NCBI GenBank assembly: GCA_002314645.1
Contig: DCGS01000017.1
Coordinates: 2,109 to 12,537, forward strand
DNA from: Ruminococcaceae bacterium UBA1772
Lineage (GTDB): Bacteria > Bacillota > Clostridia > Oscillospirales > Acutalibacteraceae
Length of the DNA stretch: 10,429 nt
Direction of reading: 5' to 3'
The notes under the pieces were generated by a model. That model ran no database searches. It worked only from the letters and a program-made list of their open reading frames with translations, and was not told the DNA's origin. Of the stretch, positions 1 to 6,755 are shown piece by piece; position 1 is the stretch's first letter; the number at the start of each line of letters is the position of its first letter. The position numbers were made by a program, and so were the translations under genes.

Positions 1-680
1 TCAAGAAGGTGGATTTCCTTGTCCTTGAGCTTTGCAGGAACATCACCTGCTGCAATTTTAAGAGCAAGGCCTTCTGCAATGGCAGTTTTACCTACACCCG
101 GCTCACCAATAAGGCATGGGTTGTTCTTTGATCTACGGCAGAGAATTTGTACTGCACGACTTATTTCGTTGTCACGACCAATAATACGGTCTATTTTGCC
201 ATCTCTAGCCTTCTCTGTAAGGTCTGTACAGTAAAGACCGAGGTATTTACGCTTTTTACGGTCGCCCTTTTCTCCGCGCTTCTTACGGCGCTTTTTCTTG
301 CCGTCATCATTTTCATCGTCGACTGGCTCTTCGTCTTCGCTTGAAGGCTTCTTCATGCCACCAAAGAGTGAGAATGGGCTGTCGCCATCTCCGCCAAGAG
401 CGCCAAAAAGAGATGAAAGTGAAGGCATTGAAGGAGCGCCGCCCTCTTCAAAGTCCTCGTCCTCATTGAAGCCCATAAGAGTATTGAACTGCTCAGATAC
501 AGAATCCACATCTTCTTCGCTAATGCCCATACTTTCCATCATCTGTTTTACTGGACCAATATTAAGTTCCATTGCACATTTAAGGCAATAACCCTCTGAA
601 GCATTTTTATCCCCTTCAATTTTGGAAATGAAAACGACAGCAGGATTCTTTTTACATTTTGTGCATACCATCTGTTTCAT
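1..680 (-). CDS. ClpE-like Clp ATPase with N-terminal zinc finger (3' part cut off by window edge)
   Basis: This is the N-terminal part (226 codons) of an AAA+ unfoldase that would feed substrates to ClpP or act as a disaggregase in the cytosol. Residues 6-35 hold a four-cysteine zinc-finger pattern, C6-x2-C9 and C32-x2-C35. An acidic and Gly/Ser/Phe-rich linker follows (about 55-127), then a strongly basic patch (about 128-145). AAA+ domain 1 then begins, with 'DRIIGRDNEI' near 164-173 and Walker A GEPGVGKT at 192-199. The double Clp-N repeat of ClpA/ClpC is absent. A zinc finger, linker and AAA-1 in this order matches ClpE of Firmicutes; McsA carries a similar finger but no AAA domain. The ATG at 680 is nine bases after the pgsA stop, behind a weak AAGG-type ribosome binding site. 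The gene continues beyond position 1, so the second AAA domain and any ClpP-binding loop cannot be checked. The family is certain; ClpE orthology is likely, not proven. Confidence 0.9.
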   Translation of the reverse strand, partial: MKQMVCTKCKKNPAVVFISKIEGDKNASEGYCLKCAMELNIGPVKQMMESMGISEEDVDSVSEQFNTLMGFNEDEDFEEGGAPSMPSLSSLFGALGGDGDSPFSLFGGMKKPSSEDEEPVDDENDDGKKKRRKKRGEKGDRKKRKYLGLYCTDLTEKARDGKIDRIIGRDNEISRAVQILCRRSKNNPCLIGEPGVGKTAIAEGLALKIAAGDVPAKLKDKEIHLL

Positions 681-689
681 AAACTTACC

Positions 690-1340
690 TTAACCTTTAC
701 CTTTACGTGCTTTTAGATTTTTTATAGTGTGTGGCATATACGAACAGAATGCCAGGAGTGCACTAAAAGCCGAAATTGAGACTAAAACAATAATTGTATT
801 GCTTGAGTATCTAAAGTATCTACTAAACACTCCAAATGTTGGACTAAACAACATTAATGTTCCCATTACCAAATAGAATAACATTGTTGCAATTTTTCCA
901 AATATAATTGCAGATCTTGGAACAATGTCAAGGCTCAAAAGAACAAAGCTTCCAACAATCATTAAAATATCTTTAATAATGAACAGTAAGAAAATATAGC
1001 TGAACATTCTCATTTTCTTATCTTCTAAACCTGCATAGTGCATAAAGAAAGTAAATGATACAGTTACCTGAGTCAACTTATCTGCAGCAGGGTCAAGCAG
1101 TTTTCCAAGTTCACTAATTTGATTAAAGTGTCTTGCAATCTTTCCATCAAAGAGGTCTGTAAGACCTGAAATGAAAATGATTGAAACTGCAACGACATAG
1201 TTGCCTGAAAGGAAAAAGAATACAAAAAATGGAATTACAATAATTCTAAACAGGGAAAGAATGTTTGGAATTGTAAGAGCATTGTCATTCATTTTCATGA
1301 ACTGTTCTTTTAAGGTTTCATAACCTTTAACGTTACTCAT
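690..1340 (-). CDS. pgsA: CDP-alcohol phosphatidyltransferase, probably CDP-diacylglycerol-glycerol-3-phosphate 3-phosphatidyltransferase
   Basis: This integral membrane enzyme (216 aa) probably joins CDP-diacylglycerol and glycerol-3-phosphate to make phosphatidylglycerol phosphate, the committed step to phosphatidylglycerol. The complete family signature D-x2-D-G-x2-A-R-x8-G-x3-D-x3-D is present: D62, D65, G66, A69, R70, G79, D83 and D87. These aspartates bind the catalytic metal ions and the CDP moiety. Several hydrophobic segments (about 26-44, 48-61, 112-136, 146-165, 182-200) fit a six-helix fold. 'IPNILSLFRI' at 24-33 resembles the start of PgsA proteins. The N-terminus is some 20 residues longer than in typical PgsA, so M16 or M18 are possible alternative starts. 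However, ATG 1340 has a good GGAGG five bases upstream, overlapping the stop of the preceding gene. The motif alone does not separate PgsA from cardiolipin synthase or phosphatidylserine synthase of the same superfamily. The superfamily is certain, the substrate moderately so. Confidence 0.88.
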   Translation of the reverse strand: MSNVKGYETLKEQFMKMNDNALTIPNILSLFRIIVIPFFVFFFLSGNYVVAVSIIFISGLTDLFDGKIARHFNQISELGKLLDPAADKLTQVTVSFTFFMHYAGLEDKKMRMFSYIFLLFIIKDILMIVGSFVLLSLDIVPRSAIIFGKIATMLFYLVMGTLMLFSPTFGVFSRYFRYSSNTIIVLVSISAFSALLAFCSYMPHTIKNLKARKGKG

Positions 1341-1349
1341 AAATACCTC

Positions 1350-2534
1350 CTACTTAGTTTCCGTACATTTACTAATTTTACCCATTGAATACACATAGGT
1401 ATTCTTTCCTATGTTAAACACTGAAATTGCGTTTGATTCTGTAACATAATCCTTGTATAACTTTCCGTTACCTTTGTAAACTAAAACCTCACCATCAAGT
1501 AAAACGGATACTCTTGAATTTGCTGCATGAATGGATTTTACAGAGCTTGTAAGCTTCTCTTCAAAGGCAACACCGAAACTCTTTGTATAAGATGTAAGAA
1601 TTTGTGAGTTAGTACTGCCGTACTCTGAAAGTACTAATACTGTTGTGCCATCCTCTGCGAAGCAGTAATTTGACAATGTATTTGACTCGTACGATTTATC
1701 CTCTTTTTCGTCTAAGTCATCTATGAATGAAATTAAGTTGTCACCTATTGCAACAACCTTATTATTGGTAACAAAGTTCAAATCTATTATGGCTGTTCCT
1801 GGATATTCAAATGTTGAAACAGGATCTTGATATTCAAAATCAAAAATATAGATTTTTGAGAAGATTTCACCGTCTCTTGCACCAATTACTGCAACTGCAG
1901 CGTACTTGCCATTATCTGAAAGAGAAACGGCAATAATGCTGTCACTTGCACACTTCCAAGCATAAACCTCTTTTTTGTAATTGTTGTTTAGCACTGAAAG
2001 CTTAGAAACGGCTGAATCGCACGTGGTGGCAATTGCTATATTTCCGCTTTTGCCTATTGCGCATGTAATGATTTTTTCAGTAGTAGCAGTTTCTCCCGTG
2101 TAGAGAGTCTCTGTTCTATTTTCAACTCTGTAACGGTTGTCGTCTCTGTTGAAGACAATTGCCTTTCCGTTATTTATTGACATAACTGGAGTTGAATATG
2201 TATGGCTTGCATTTTTAACAACCTTAGCGGTTGAATCAAGAGACATTGTTTCGCCATTTGTCAAAACAAAGATGTTTCCGTTAAGTACATCCATTTGACG
2301 AACTGAGCTTGAGTTTATCTTGTATGGATAACCCTCGCCTGGTGTAAGGCTTGTAAAGAAGGACCTTACGTTGTCATTGATTTTGGAAACTGAAGCAAGT
2401 CCAAGTGTTTCAGCCGCCATAAAGAAGAGAACTAGTATTACTAATACTACTAATGCTACTCGTAATGCAATTATATGACTTTTTCTTAACTTAAACTTAA
2501 ACTTTCGTTTCTTAGTAGTTCCTTGCTCAGCCAA
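1350..2534 (-). CDS. DUF5711-like membrane-anchored extracytoplasmic protein, function unknown
   Basis: This protein (394 aa from the chosen start) has a short basic cytoplasmic tail (K/R-rich, residues 8-18), one hydrophobic segment at about 21-41, and a large remainder rich in short beta-strand-like stretches. That layout predicts a type II membrane anchor with the bulk outside the cell. No signal peptidase site is evident. The outer part has recurring hydrophobic strands separated by N/D/G turns (for example around 'SIIAVSLSDNGKYAAVAV' and 'TTVLVLSEYGS'), like WD40/PQQ beta-propeller blades. This fits the DUF5711 family seen in Clostridia; that match is from memory, not a search. No catalytic motif is visible. 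I choose TTG 2534 because GGAGGTGAT at 2539-2547 lies just upstream of it; the longer reading from ATG 2549 would put its start codon inside that ribosome binding site. The gene overlaps the truA end by 8 bases and precedes pgsA by 9. Confidence 0.82.
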   Translation of the reverse strand: MAEQGTTKKRKFKFKLRKSHIIALRVALVVLVILVLFFMAAETLGLASVSKINDNVRSFFTSLTPGEGYPYKINSSSVRQMDVLNGNIFVLTNGETMSLDSTAKVVKNASHTYSTPVMSINNGKAIVFNRDDNRYRVENRTETLYTGETATTEKIITCAIGKSGNIAIATTCDSAVSKLSVLNNNYKKEVYAWKCASDSIIAVSLSDNGKYAAVAVIGARDGEIFSKIYIFDFEYQDPVSTFEYPGTAIIDLNFVTNNKVVAIGDNLISFIDDLDEKEDKSYESNTLSNYCFAEDGTTVLVLSEYGSTNSQILTSYTKSFGVAFEEKLTSSVKSIHAANSRVSVLLDGEVLVYKGNGKLYKDYVTESNAISVFNIGKNTYVYSMGKISKCTETK

Positions 2535-3279
2535 CAAAATCACCTCCATAATAAACTTTATCTAGATAGAGACCACATGCTTTTGCAGTTATACCCGCTG
2601 CCTTGCGGTCCTTTTTTTCAATTATTTCTTTTATGCTTCCCTCAGCCCTCTTCCCCTCTGAAATAAAGAGAAGAGTTCCAACCATTATTCTGACCATGTT
2701 GTAAAGAAAACCATCTGCAACAACTGTGAAAACCACAAGGTCATCTTCAACAGTTACTGAAGCATTGTAAACGGTTCTAACGGTGTCCTCTATGTCTGTC
2801 TTTATTGAGCAGAAGCTTGTGAAGTCGTATGTTCCAATGAAGTCCTTTGCTTGCTCATTTAAGAACTCAACGTCAATTTTTGGTCTGTAGTGAAGAGCAC
2901 GTCCCTCATAGAAAGGGTTTCTTGCTGATTGGTTATATATTTTGTACTTATACTGCTTTGCAGTACAGCTGTATCTTGGATGGAAGTCCTCCGGCATGTC
3001 CTTGCAGTCAACGACGGAAATGTCTGGTGGAAGCTTTGCATTGAGTGCGCCTTGAAGCTTGTAGCATTCAATTTCACTTTCCGTTCTAAGTGTGCAGCAG
3101 TACATATTTGCATGTACGCCTGCATCTGTGCGAGAACAGCCTGTTATAGGCTCCCTCTTTGAAAGGATGAGTTCAACTGCATTTTGAAGTTCCTCTTGAA
3201 CCGTATGTGCGTTGTCTTGAACCTGCCAGCCATGATATTCAGTTCCTAAGTATTTTAACTCTAGAAGAATATTTCGCAT
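2527..3279 (-). CDS. truA: tRNA pseudouridine(38-40) synthase TruA
   Basis: TruA isomerises uridines 38, 39 and 40 in the anticodon stem-loop of many tRNAs to pseudouridine, in the cytosol. The protein is 250 aa, the usual size. The opening 'LLELKYLGTEYHGWQVQ' (about 5-21) is typical of the family. The catalytic aspartate is D52 in the signature RTDAGVHA (50-57). The C-terminal half contains the conserved 'FLYNMVRIMVGTL' segment. ATG 3279 is preceded by GAGGG with a seven-base spacer. The gene sits 17 bases after ecfT, the ecfA1-ecfA2-ecfT-truA order common in Firmicutes. The last codons (encoding Gly-Gly-Asp) double as the ribosome binding site of the next gene, and its stop lies inside that gene, suggesting translational coupling. 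Confidence 0.97.
   Translation of the reverse strand: MRNILLELKYLGTEYHGWQVQDNAHTVQEELQNAVELILSKREPITGCSRTDAGVHANMYCCTLRTESEIECYKLQGALNAKLPPDISVVDCKDMPEDFHPRYSCTAKQYKYKIYNQSARNPFYEGRALHYRPKIDVEFLNEQAKDFIGTYDFTSFCSIKTDIEDTVRTVYNASVTVEDDLVVFTVVADGFLYNMVRIMVGTLLFISEGKRAEGSIKEIIEKKDRKAAGITAKACGLYLDKVYYGGDFVG
2539..2547 (-). promoter_or_regulatory. Ribosome binding site of the DUF5711-like gene, inside truA
   Basis: GGAGGTGAT on the minus strand, a long match to the anti-Shine-Dalgarno sequence, lying within the last codons of truA. TTG 2534 is four bases after it (six after GGAGGTG). TTG 2537 is a closer alternative. ATG 2549 overlaps the site and is unlikely to be used. Confidence 0.75.
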
Positions 3280-3296
3280 CCAGATACCCTCAAAAA

Positions 3297-4112
3297 TTAG
3301 ATTAAATGTGGAAATACAATGTTGAGTGAAACAACGCCTGCTGTAACTACAACCATAAATACGAGTCCAACAACGTCAAAGCCGTGAAGCTTCATTTGTT
3401 TCATTCTTGTACGTCCCTCACCACCGTGGTAACATCTGCATTCCATTGCATAAGCAAGCTCGTATGCACGTCTGAAAGATGTTATAAACAGCGGTATGAA
3501 AATTGGAATAAGTGCTTTTGCTCTTTCAACAAGTGTTCCTGTTTCAAGGTCGGCACCTCTTGCCTTTTGTGCACTTGTAATTTTGTCAAATTCCTCAATT
3601 AATGTAGGAATGAATCTGAGAGCAATTGTCATCATCATTGCTATTGTGTGAACGCTGTTTCTCATGAACTTAAGAGGAGAAAGAAGTCGTTCAATAGCAT
3701 CTGTTATAAGTGTTGGCGATGTAGTGTAAGTTAAAAGAGAACTTGCAACTACAAGACTGATAATTCTTATAACCATAAAGACTGCGGTATAAATACCGCC
3801 TGTTGAAATGTGGATGAATTTCCACTCGAAAAGAATTGTGCCATTTGTTGTGTAAAGAACATTAAGAATGGCGGTAAAGACAATGATGATAAATATTGGC
3901 TTTACACTCTTTAGGATTGTCTTAACTGGTATTTGTGAAAAGAGCACCATAAGTACTAATGCAAACACCATAGCGCCTAAAGAATAAAAATTCTTACAAA
4001 CAAAAATTACAATTATATAAAGAAATGTTAGAACTAGTTTCATTCTTGGATCCATTCTGTGAATAACAGAATTTCCAGGGAAATATTGTCCTATTGTAAT
4101 ATCCTTCATCAT
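3297..4112 (-). CDS. ecfT: Energy-coupling factor transporter transmembrane protein EcfT
   Basis: EcfT (271 aa) is the membrane coupling subunit of group II ECF importers. It connects the EcfA1/EcfA2 ATPases to interchangeable substrate-binding S components for vitamins or metals. Hydrophobic segments lie near 25-40, 43-60, 72-88, 105-128 and 243-265. The long cytoplasmic coupling region carries the two coupling motifs: ARG at 184-186 in 'SAQKARGADL', and a variant second motif, 'AMECRCYHGGEGRT' at 222-235, where the usual Ala-Arg-Gly is Cys-Arg-Cys. The start ATG 4112 overlaps the ecfA2 stop (ATGA, 4 bases) and has AGGTGA seven bases upstream; a second ATG directly follows. The overlap indicates coupled translation with the ATPase genes. 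No S-component gene is in the window, so substrate specificity cannot be inferred. Confidence 0.96.
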   Translation of the reverse strand: MMKDITIGQYFPGNSVIHRMDPRMKLVLTFLYIIVIFVCKNFYSLGAMVFALVLMVLFSQIPVKTILKSVKPIFIIIVFTAILNVLYTTNGTILFEWKFIHISTGGIYTAVFMVIRIISLVVASSLLTYTTSPTLITDAIERLLSPLKFMRNSVHTIAMMMTIALRFIPTLIEEFDKITSAQKARGADLETGTLVERAKALIPIFIPLFITSFRRAYELAYAMECRCYHGGEGRTRMKQMKLHGFDVVGLVFMVVVTAGVVSLNIVFPHLI

Positions 4113-4972
4113 AGGCCGTTCACCTGTCCGCGAATTCGCTTTATTTCCTCTATACCCTGTTCTACGGTGTAGATGTTTGTGCGAACTGGGAATCCTTTCT
4201 CATGTAGACCCATGAATATTTTAGTAATCTGTGGAACATCTAGTCCCATCTGCATAATTTCATCTGCGCGTTTATATGTCTCGTCTACTGTGTCATAAGA
4301 CATAACCTTAGAAGAATTCATTACAAGAACCTTTGTGGCGATTTTTGCAACGTCCTCCATACTATGAGAAACAATCATTACAGTACTGCCAGTTTCTTGT
4401 CTGTATTCTTTTATAAGACCTAAAATCTTGTCCCTACCCTTTGGGTCAAGTCCTGATGTTGGTTCATCAAGGATTAAGATTTTAGGTTCCATTGCCATTA
4501 CACCAGCAATTGCAACACGTCTCTTTTCTCCTCCTGAAAGGTCAAAAGGAGAACGCTCTAGCATGTCGTCTGTTACTCCAACGAACTCGGCAGCTTTTCT
4601 AACGCGTCTATCTATTTCCTCTTCAGAGAGCTTCATGTTCTTTGGACCAAATGCAATGTCCTTGTATGAGGTCTCTTCAAAAAGCTGATACTCAGGATAT
4701 TGGAAACAAAGTCCAACCTTGAATCTTGCTTCTCTGAGGGACGCCTTACTTTCCCAAATGTCTTTTCCGTCTACTAGGACCTTACCACTTGTAGGCTTTA
4801 AAAGACCGTTGAAGTGCTGAATGAGTGTGCTCTTTCCTGAACCTGTATGACCAATTACTGCAACAAGTTCGCCATCATCTATTTCAATGTTGGCGTTATC
4901 CAGTGCAGTAACCTCAAACGGTGTGCCCGTGGAGTAGCAATATGTTAAATTTTCAGTTTTAAGTATTGCCAT
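4109..4972 (-). CDS. ecfA2: Energy-coupling factor transporter ATP-binding protein EcfA2
   Basis: EcfA2 (287 aa) is one of two ABC-type ATPases that form a heterodimer under EcfT and drive uptake through ECF S components. Visible motifs are Walker A GHTGSGKST (41-49), the Q-loop at Q91 in 'FQYPEYQLFEE', the ABC signature LSGGE (145-149), Walker B with the catalytic glutamate E170 ('ILILDEPTSGLDP'), and the switch histidine H203. The Q-loop sequence and 'DEPTSGLDP' are typical of EcfA2, in contrast to 'DESTAMLDP' in the neighbour EcfA1. The C-terminal region after about 240 ('MGLDVPQIT') is the ECF-specific extension that contacts the partner ATPase. ATG 4972 lies three bases after the ecfA1 stop, and its GGAGGAG ribosome binding site is made from the last Glu-Glu codons of ecfA1. 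The nucleotide-hydrolysis residues all look intact. Confidence 0.97.
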   Translation of the reverse strand: MAILKTENLTYCYSTGTPFEVTALDNANIEIDDGELVAVIGHTGSGKSTLIQHFNGLLKPTSGKVLVDGKDIWESKASLREARFKVGLCFQYPEYQLFEETSYKDIAFGPKNMKLSEEEIDRRVRKAAEFVGVTDDMLERSPFDLSGGEKRRVAIAGVMAMEPKILILDEPTSGLDPKGRDKILGLIKEYRQETGSTVMIVSHSMEDVAKIATKVLVMNSSKVMSYDTVDETYKRADEIMQMGLDVPQITKIFMGLHEKGFPVRTNIYTVEQGIEEIKRIRGQVNGL

Positions 4973-4975
4973 TAA

Positions 4976-5854
4976 TTACTCCTCCAAAAGAGCGCTGAGT
5001 GCTTCTACACACTCGTCTGTGTTAAGTGTATCTGTTGGAACATTGAGTCCAATCTTTGAAAGTTCAATTGAAAATTCTGTTGCCTGTGGAACGTCGAGGC
5101 CAACCTCTCTAAGCCTTTCAGCATTCTTAAAGACCTCTTTTGGTGTTCCGTCCATAATTACGTGACCCTTGTCCATGACAACAACTCTGTCTGCTGTTAC
5201 CGCTTCGTCCATGAAGTGAGTAATGAATACTACTGTCATTCCAAGGTCGTCGTGGAGCTTGCGAACGGTGTTCATTACCTCACGTCTGCCGCGTGGGTCA
5301 AGCATGGCGGTAGATTCATCAAGGACAAGACATCTTGGTTGCATTGCAAGGATTCCTGCAATTGCGACCCTTTGCTTTTGTCCGCCAGAAAGCTTGTGTG
5401 GCTCGTGTCCGCGGTATTCATACATACCGACAGCCTTGAGCGACTCATCAACTCTTTTTCTAATTTCAAGTGGATCTACACCTAAATTCTCTGGACCAAA
5501 TGCAACGTCCTCTTCAACAATTGTTGCAACAATCTGGTTATCTGGATTTTGGAATACCATGCCTACATCCTTGCGAATTTTCATAATGTGTTCCAAATTC
5601 TCAGTTTCATCGTCTGATGGGTTGTGAGTACTAAGACCGTTTACTAAAACCTGTCCTTCATCTGGAACTAAAATTCCATTGCAAAGCTTTGCAAATGTAG
5701 ATTTTCCAGAACCGTTGTGACCAAGCACTGCAACGTACTCACCAGTTTTAATGGAAAGAGACACATTTCTAATTGCATATTCAGTTCTACTTGTGTCTTC
5801 AGTTATTTCGTCATAAGAAAAACTGACATTGTCAAACTTAAGTATTTCTTCCAT
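4976..5854 (-). CDS. ecfA1: Energy-coupling factor transporter ATP-binding protein EcfA1
   Basis: EcfA1 (292 aa) is the partner ABC ATPase of EcfA2 in the ECF importer core. It has Walker A GHNGSGKS (45-52), Q-loop Q102 in 'FQNPDNQIVA', signature LSGGQ (155-159), Walker B with E180 in 'LVLDESTAMLDP', and the switch histidine H213. 'DESTAMLDP' and 'NPDNQIVATIVEEDVAFGPEN' mark it as EcfA1 rather than EcfA2. The C-terminal 'VGLDVPQATEF' segment parallels the one in EcfA2, as expected for an ancient duplication. I choose ATG 5854, which has AGGAG five bases upstream, eleven bases after the methyltransferase stop. An ATG at 5896 in the same frame would add 14 non-homologous residues, run back into the methyltransferase gene and bury the ribosome binding site. 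Confidence 0.96.
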   Translation of the reverse strand: MEEILKFDNVSFSYDEITEDTSRTEYAIRNVSLSIKTGEYVAVLGHNGSGKSTFAKLCNGILVPDEGQVLVNGLSTHNPSDDETENLEHIMKIRKDVGMVFQNPDNQIVATIVEEDVAFGPENLGVDPLEIRKRVDESLKAVGMYEYRGHEPHKLSGGQKQRVAIAGILAMQPRCLVLDESTAMLDPRGRREVMNTVRKLHDDLGMTVVFITHFMDEAVTADRVVVMDKGHVIMDGTPKEVFKNAERLREVGLDVPQATEFSIELSKIGLNVPTDTLNTDECVEALSALLEE

Positions 5855-5865
5855 AAAGACTCCTT

Positions 5866-6741
5866 TTATTTTTGCCAGATTGCAGATGCACCACAAGGAA
5901 GATGAAGCCCTGTGTTTGTGGTCATAAGACCAATTTCATCACAAGAAACATGCCCACCGAACTTTGGAACAATTAAGCTTCCAAGAATGTAATTCATAAC
6001 TGACGGTGAAAGTCCTGTTGTGTATGAGTTTATTAAAACCATGAGTGGATCATCAGATAAAACCTGCGATGTAAGCTCTACAAAATCGTAAACTGTATCT
6101 TCAAGCTTCCAGATTTCTCCACCTGGACCTCTGCCGTATGACGGAGGGTCCATTATTATGATGTCGTACTTGTTGCCGCGTCTAATTTCACGTTGTACAA
6201 ACTTGACGCAGTCGTCTACAAGGTACCTTACGTGTCTGTCTGCAAAGCCAGACAACGCAACGTTTTCCTTTGCATACTGAACCATTCCCTTGGAAGCGTC
6301 AACGTGTACAACGTGTGCGTCTTCAGAAAGAGCGGCAACAGTTGCACCGCCTGTGTATGCAAAAAGGTTGAGCACCTTTATTTCGTCTCTTCCCTCTGCT
6401 TTGGCGTTACGGATTACCTCACGGAGGTAGTCCCAGTTAACTGCCTGCTCTGGGAAAAGACCTGTGTGCTTAAAGCCCATTGGCTTAATTTTGAATTTTA
6501 AATCCTTGTAGGAAATATCCCATTCATCTGGGAAGTTCTTATACACTTCCCACTGTCCGCCACCCTTTTGTGAGCGGTGGTATCTTGCATCCGCCTTTTT
6601 CCAAGCAGGATGTGTTTTTGGAGTTTTCCATATTACCTGTGGGTCAGGTCTAATAAGTGTTACGTTGCCCCAACGTTCAAGTCTTTCACCAGAAGATGAA
6701 TCTAGGAGCTCGTAATCCTTCCAATCTTTTGTTGCCCTCAA
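5866..6741 (-). CDS. Class I SAM-dependent methyltransferase (RlmI/RlmK-like, probable rRNA methyltransferase)
   Basis: The protein (291 aa from the chosen start) has a Rossmann-type methyltransferase domain in its second half. SAM-binding motif I is 'LNLFAYTGGAT' at about 124-134. An acidic residue for ribose (D148, 'VHVDASKG') follows, and then motif IV DPPSYGRGP at about 198-206. This DPPSYG type is shared with the RlmI/RlmK/C-terminal SAM methyltransferase group that methylates cytosine C5 or guanine N2/N7 in 23S rRNA. The PUA domain of RlmI is missing. Instead a short N-terminal region of about 90 residues precedes the fold and includes 'LERWGNVTLIRPDPQ'. The target cannot be named. I prefer TTG 6741, because GAGGTGA at 6747-6753 is five bases upstream; a GTG at 6750 lies inside that ribosome binding site. 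The gene lies between glmM and ecfA1 with short gaps, so it is cotranscribed with them. Confidence 0.85.
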   Translation of the reverse strand: MRATKDWKDYELLDSSSGERLERWGNVTLIRPDPQVIWKTPKTHPAWKKADARYHRSQKGGGQWEVYKNFPDEWDISYKDLKFKIKPMGFKHTGLFPEQAVNWDYLREVIRNAKAEGRDEIKVLNLFAYTGGATVAALSEDAHVVHVDASKGMVQYAKENVALSGFADRHVRYLVDDCVKFVQREIRRGNKYDIIIMDPPSYGRGPGGEIWKLEDTVYDFVELTSQVLSDDPLMVLINSYTTGLSPSVMNYILGSLIVPKFGGHVSCDEIGLMTTNTGLHLPCGASAIWQK

Positions 6742-6746
6742 CGGGT

Positions 6747-6753
6747 TCACCTC
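6747..6753 (-). promoter_or_regulatory. Ribosome binding site deciding the methyltransferase TTG start
   Basis: GAGGTGA on the minus strand, five bases before TTG 6741 and just after the glmM stop. The alternative GTG start at 6750 is embedded in it and has no purine-rich site of its own. Confidence 0.7.
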
Positions 6754-6755
6754 AT

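Noticed and set aside
19..591. Plus-strand open frames opposite the Clp ATPase gene
   Set aside because: They are antisense shadows. The minus-strand frame carries the zinc finger and Walker A motif, and the plus-strand products show no recognisable domain.
681..706. Tandem GGTAAA-like hexamers between pgsA and the Clp gene, reminiscent of a CtsR operator
   Set aside because: The repeats are GGTAAA, GGTTAA, GGTAAG with a six-base period. CtsR boxes need two RGTCAAA heptads ten bases apart. Most of the stretch also encodes the end of PgsA, so a short codon repeat explains it.
3784..3799. Perfect 7-bp inverted repeat with a 2-base centre in ecfT
   Set aside because: It is inside a conserved reading frame, has no U-tract and is at chance level, so it is not a terminator or operator on this evidence.
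5162..5627. Plus-strand open frames of 107 and 134 codons opposite ecfA1
   Set aside because: They are antisense to the conserved ATPase motifs, have low-complexity Ser/Cys-rich products and lack a plausible ribosome binding site. The same holds for the frames opposite truA, glmM, ruvB and ruvC.
5855..5896. Extended N-terminus of EcfA1 from ATG 5896
   Set aside because: The extra 14 residues overlap the methyltransferase gene and are unlike EcfA1. ATG 5854 has a proper ribosome binding site.
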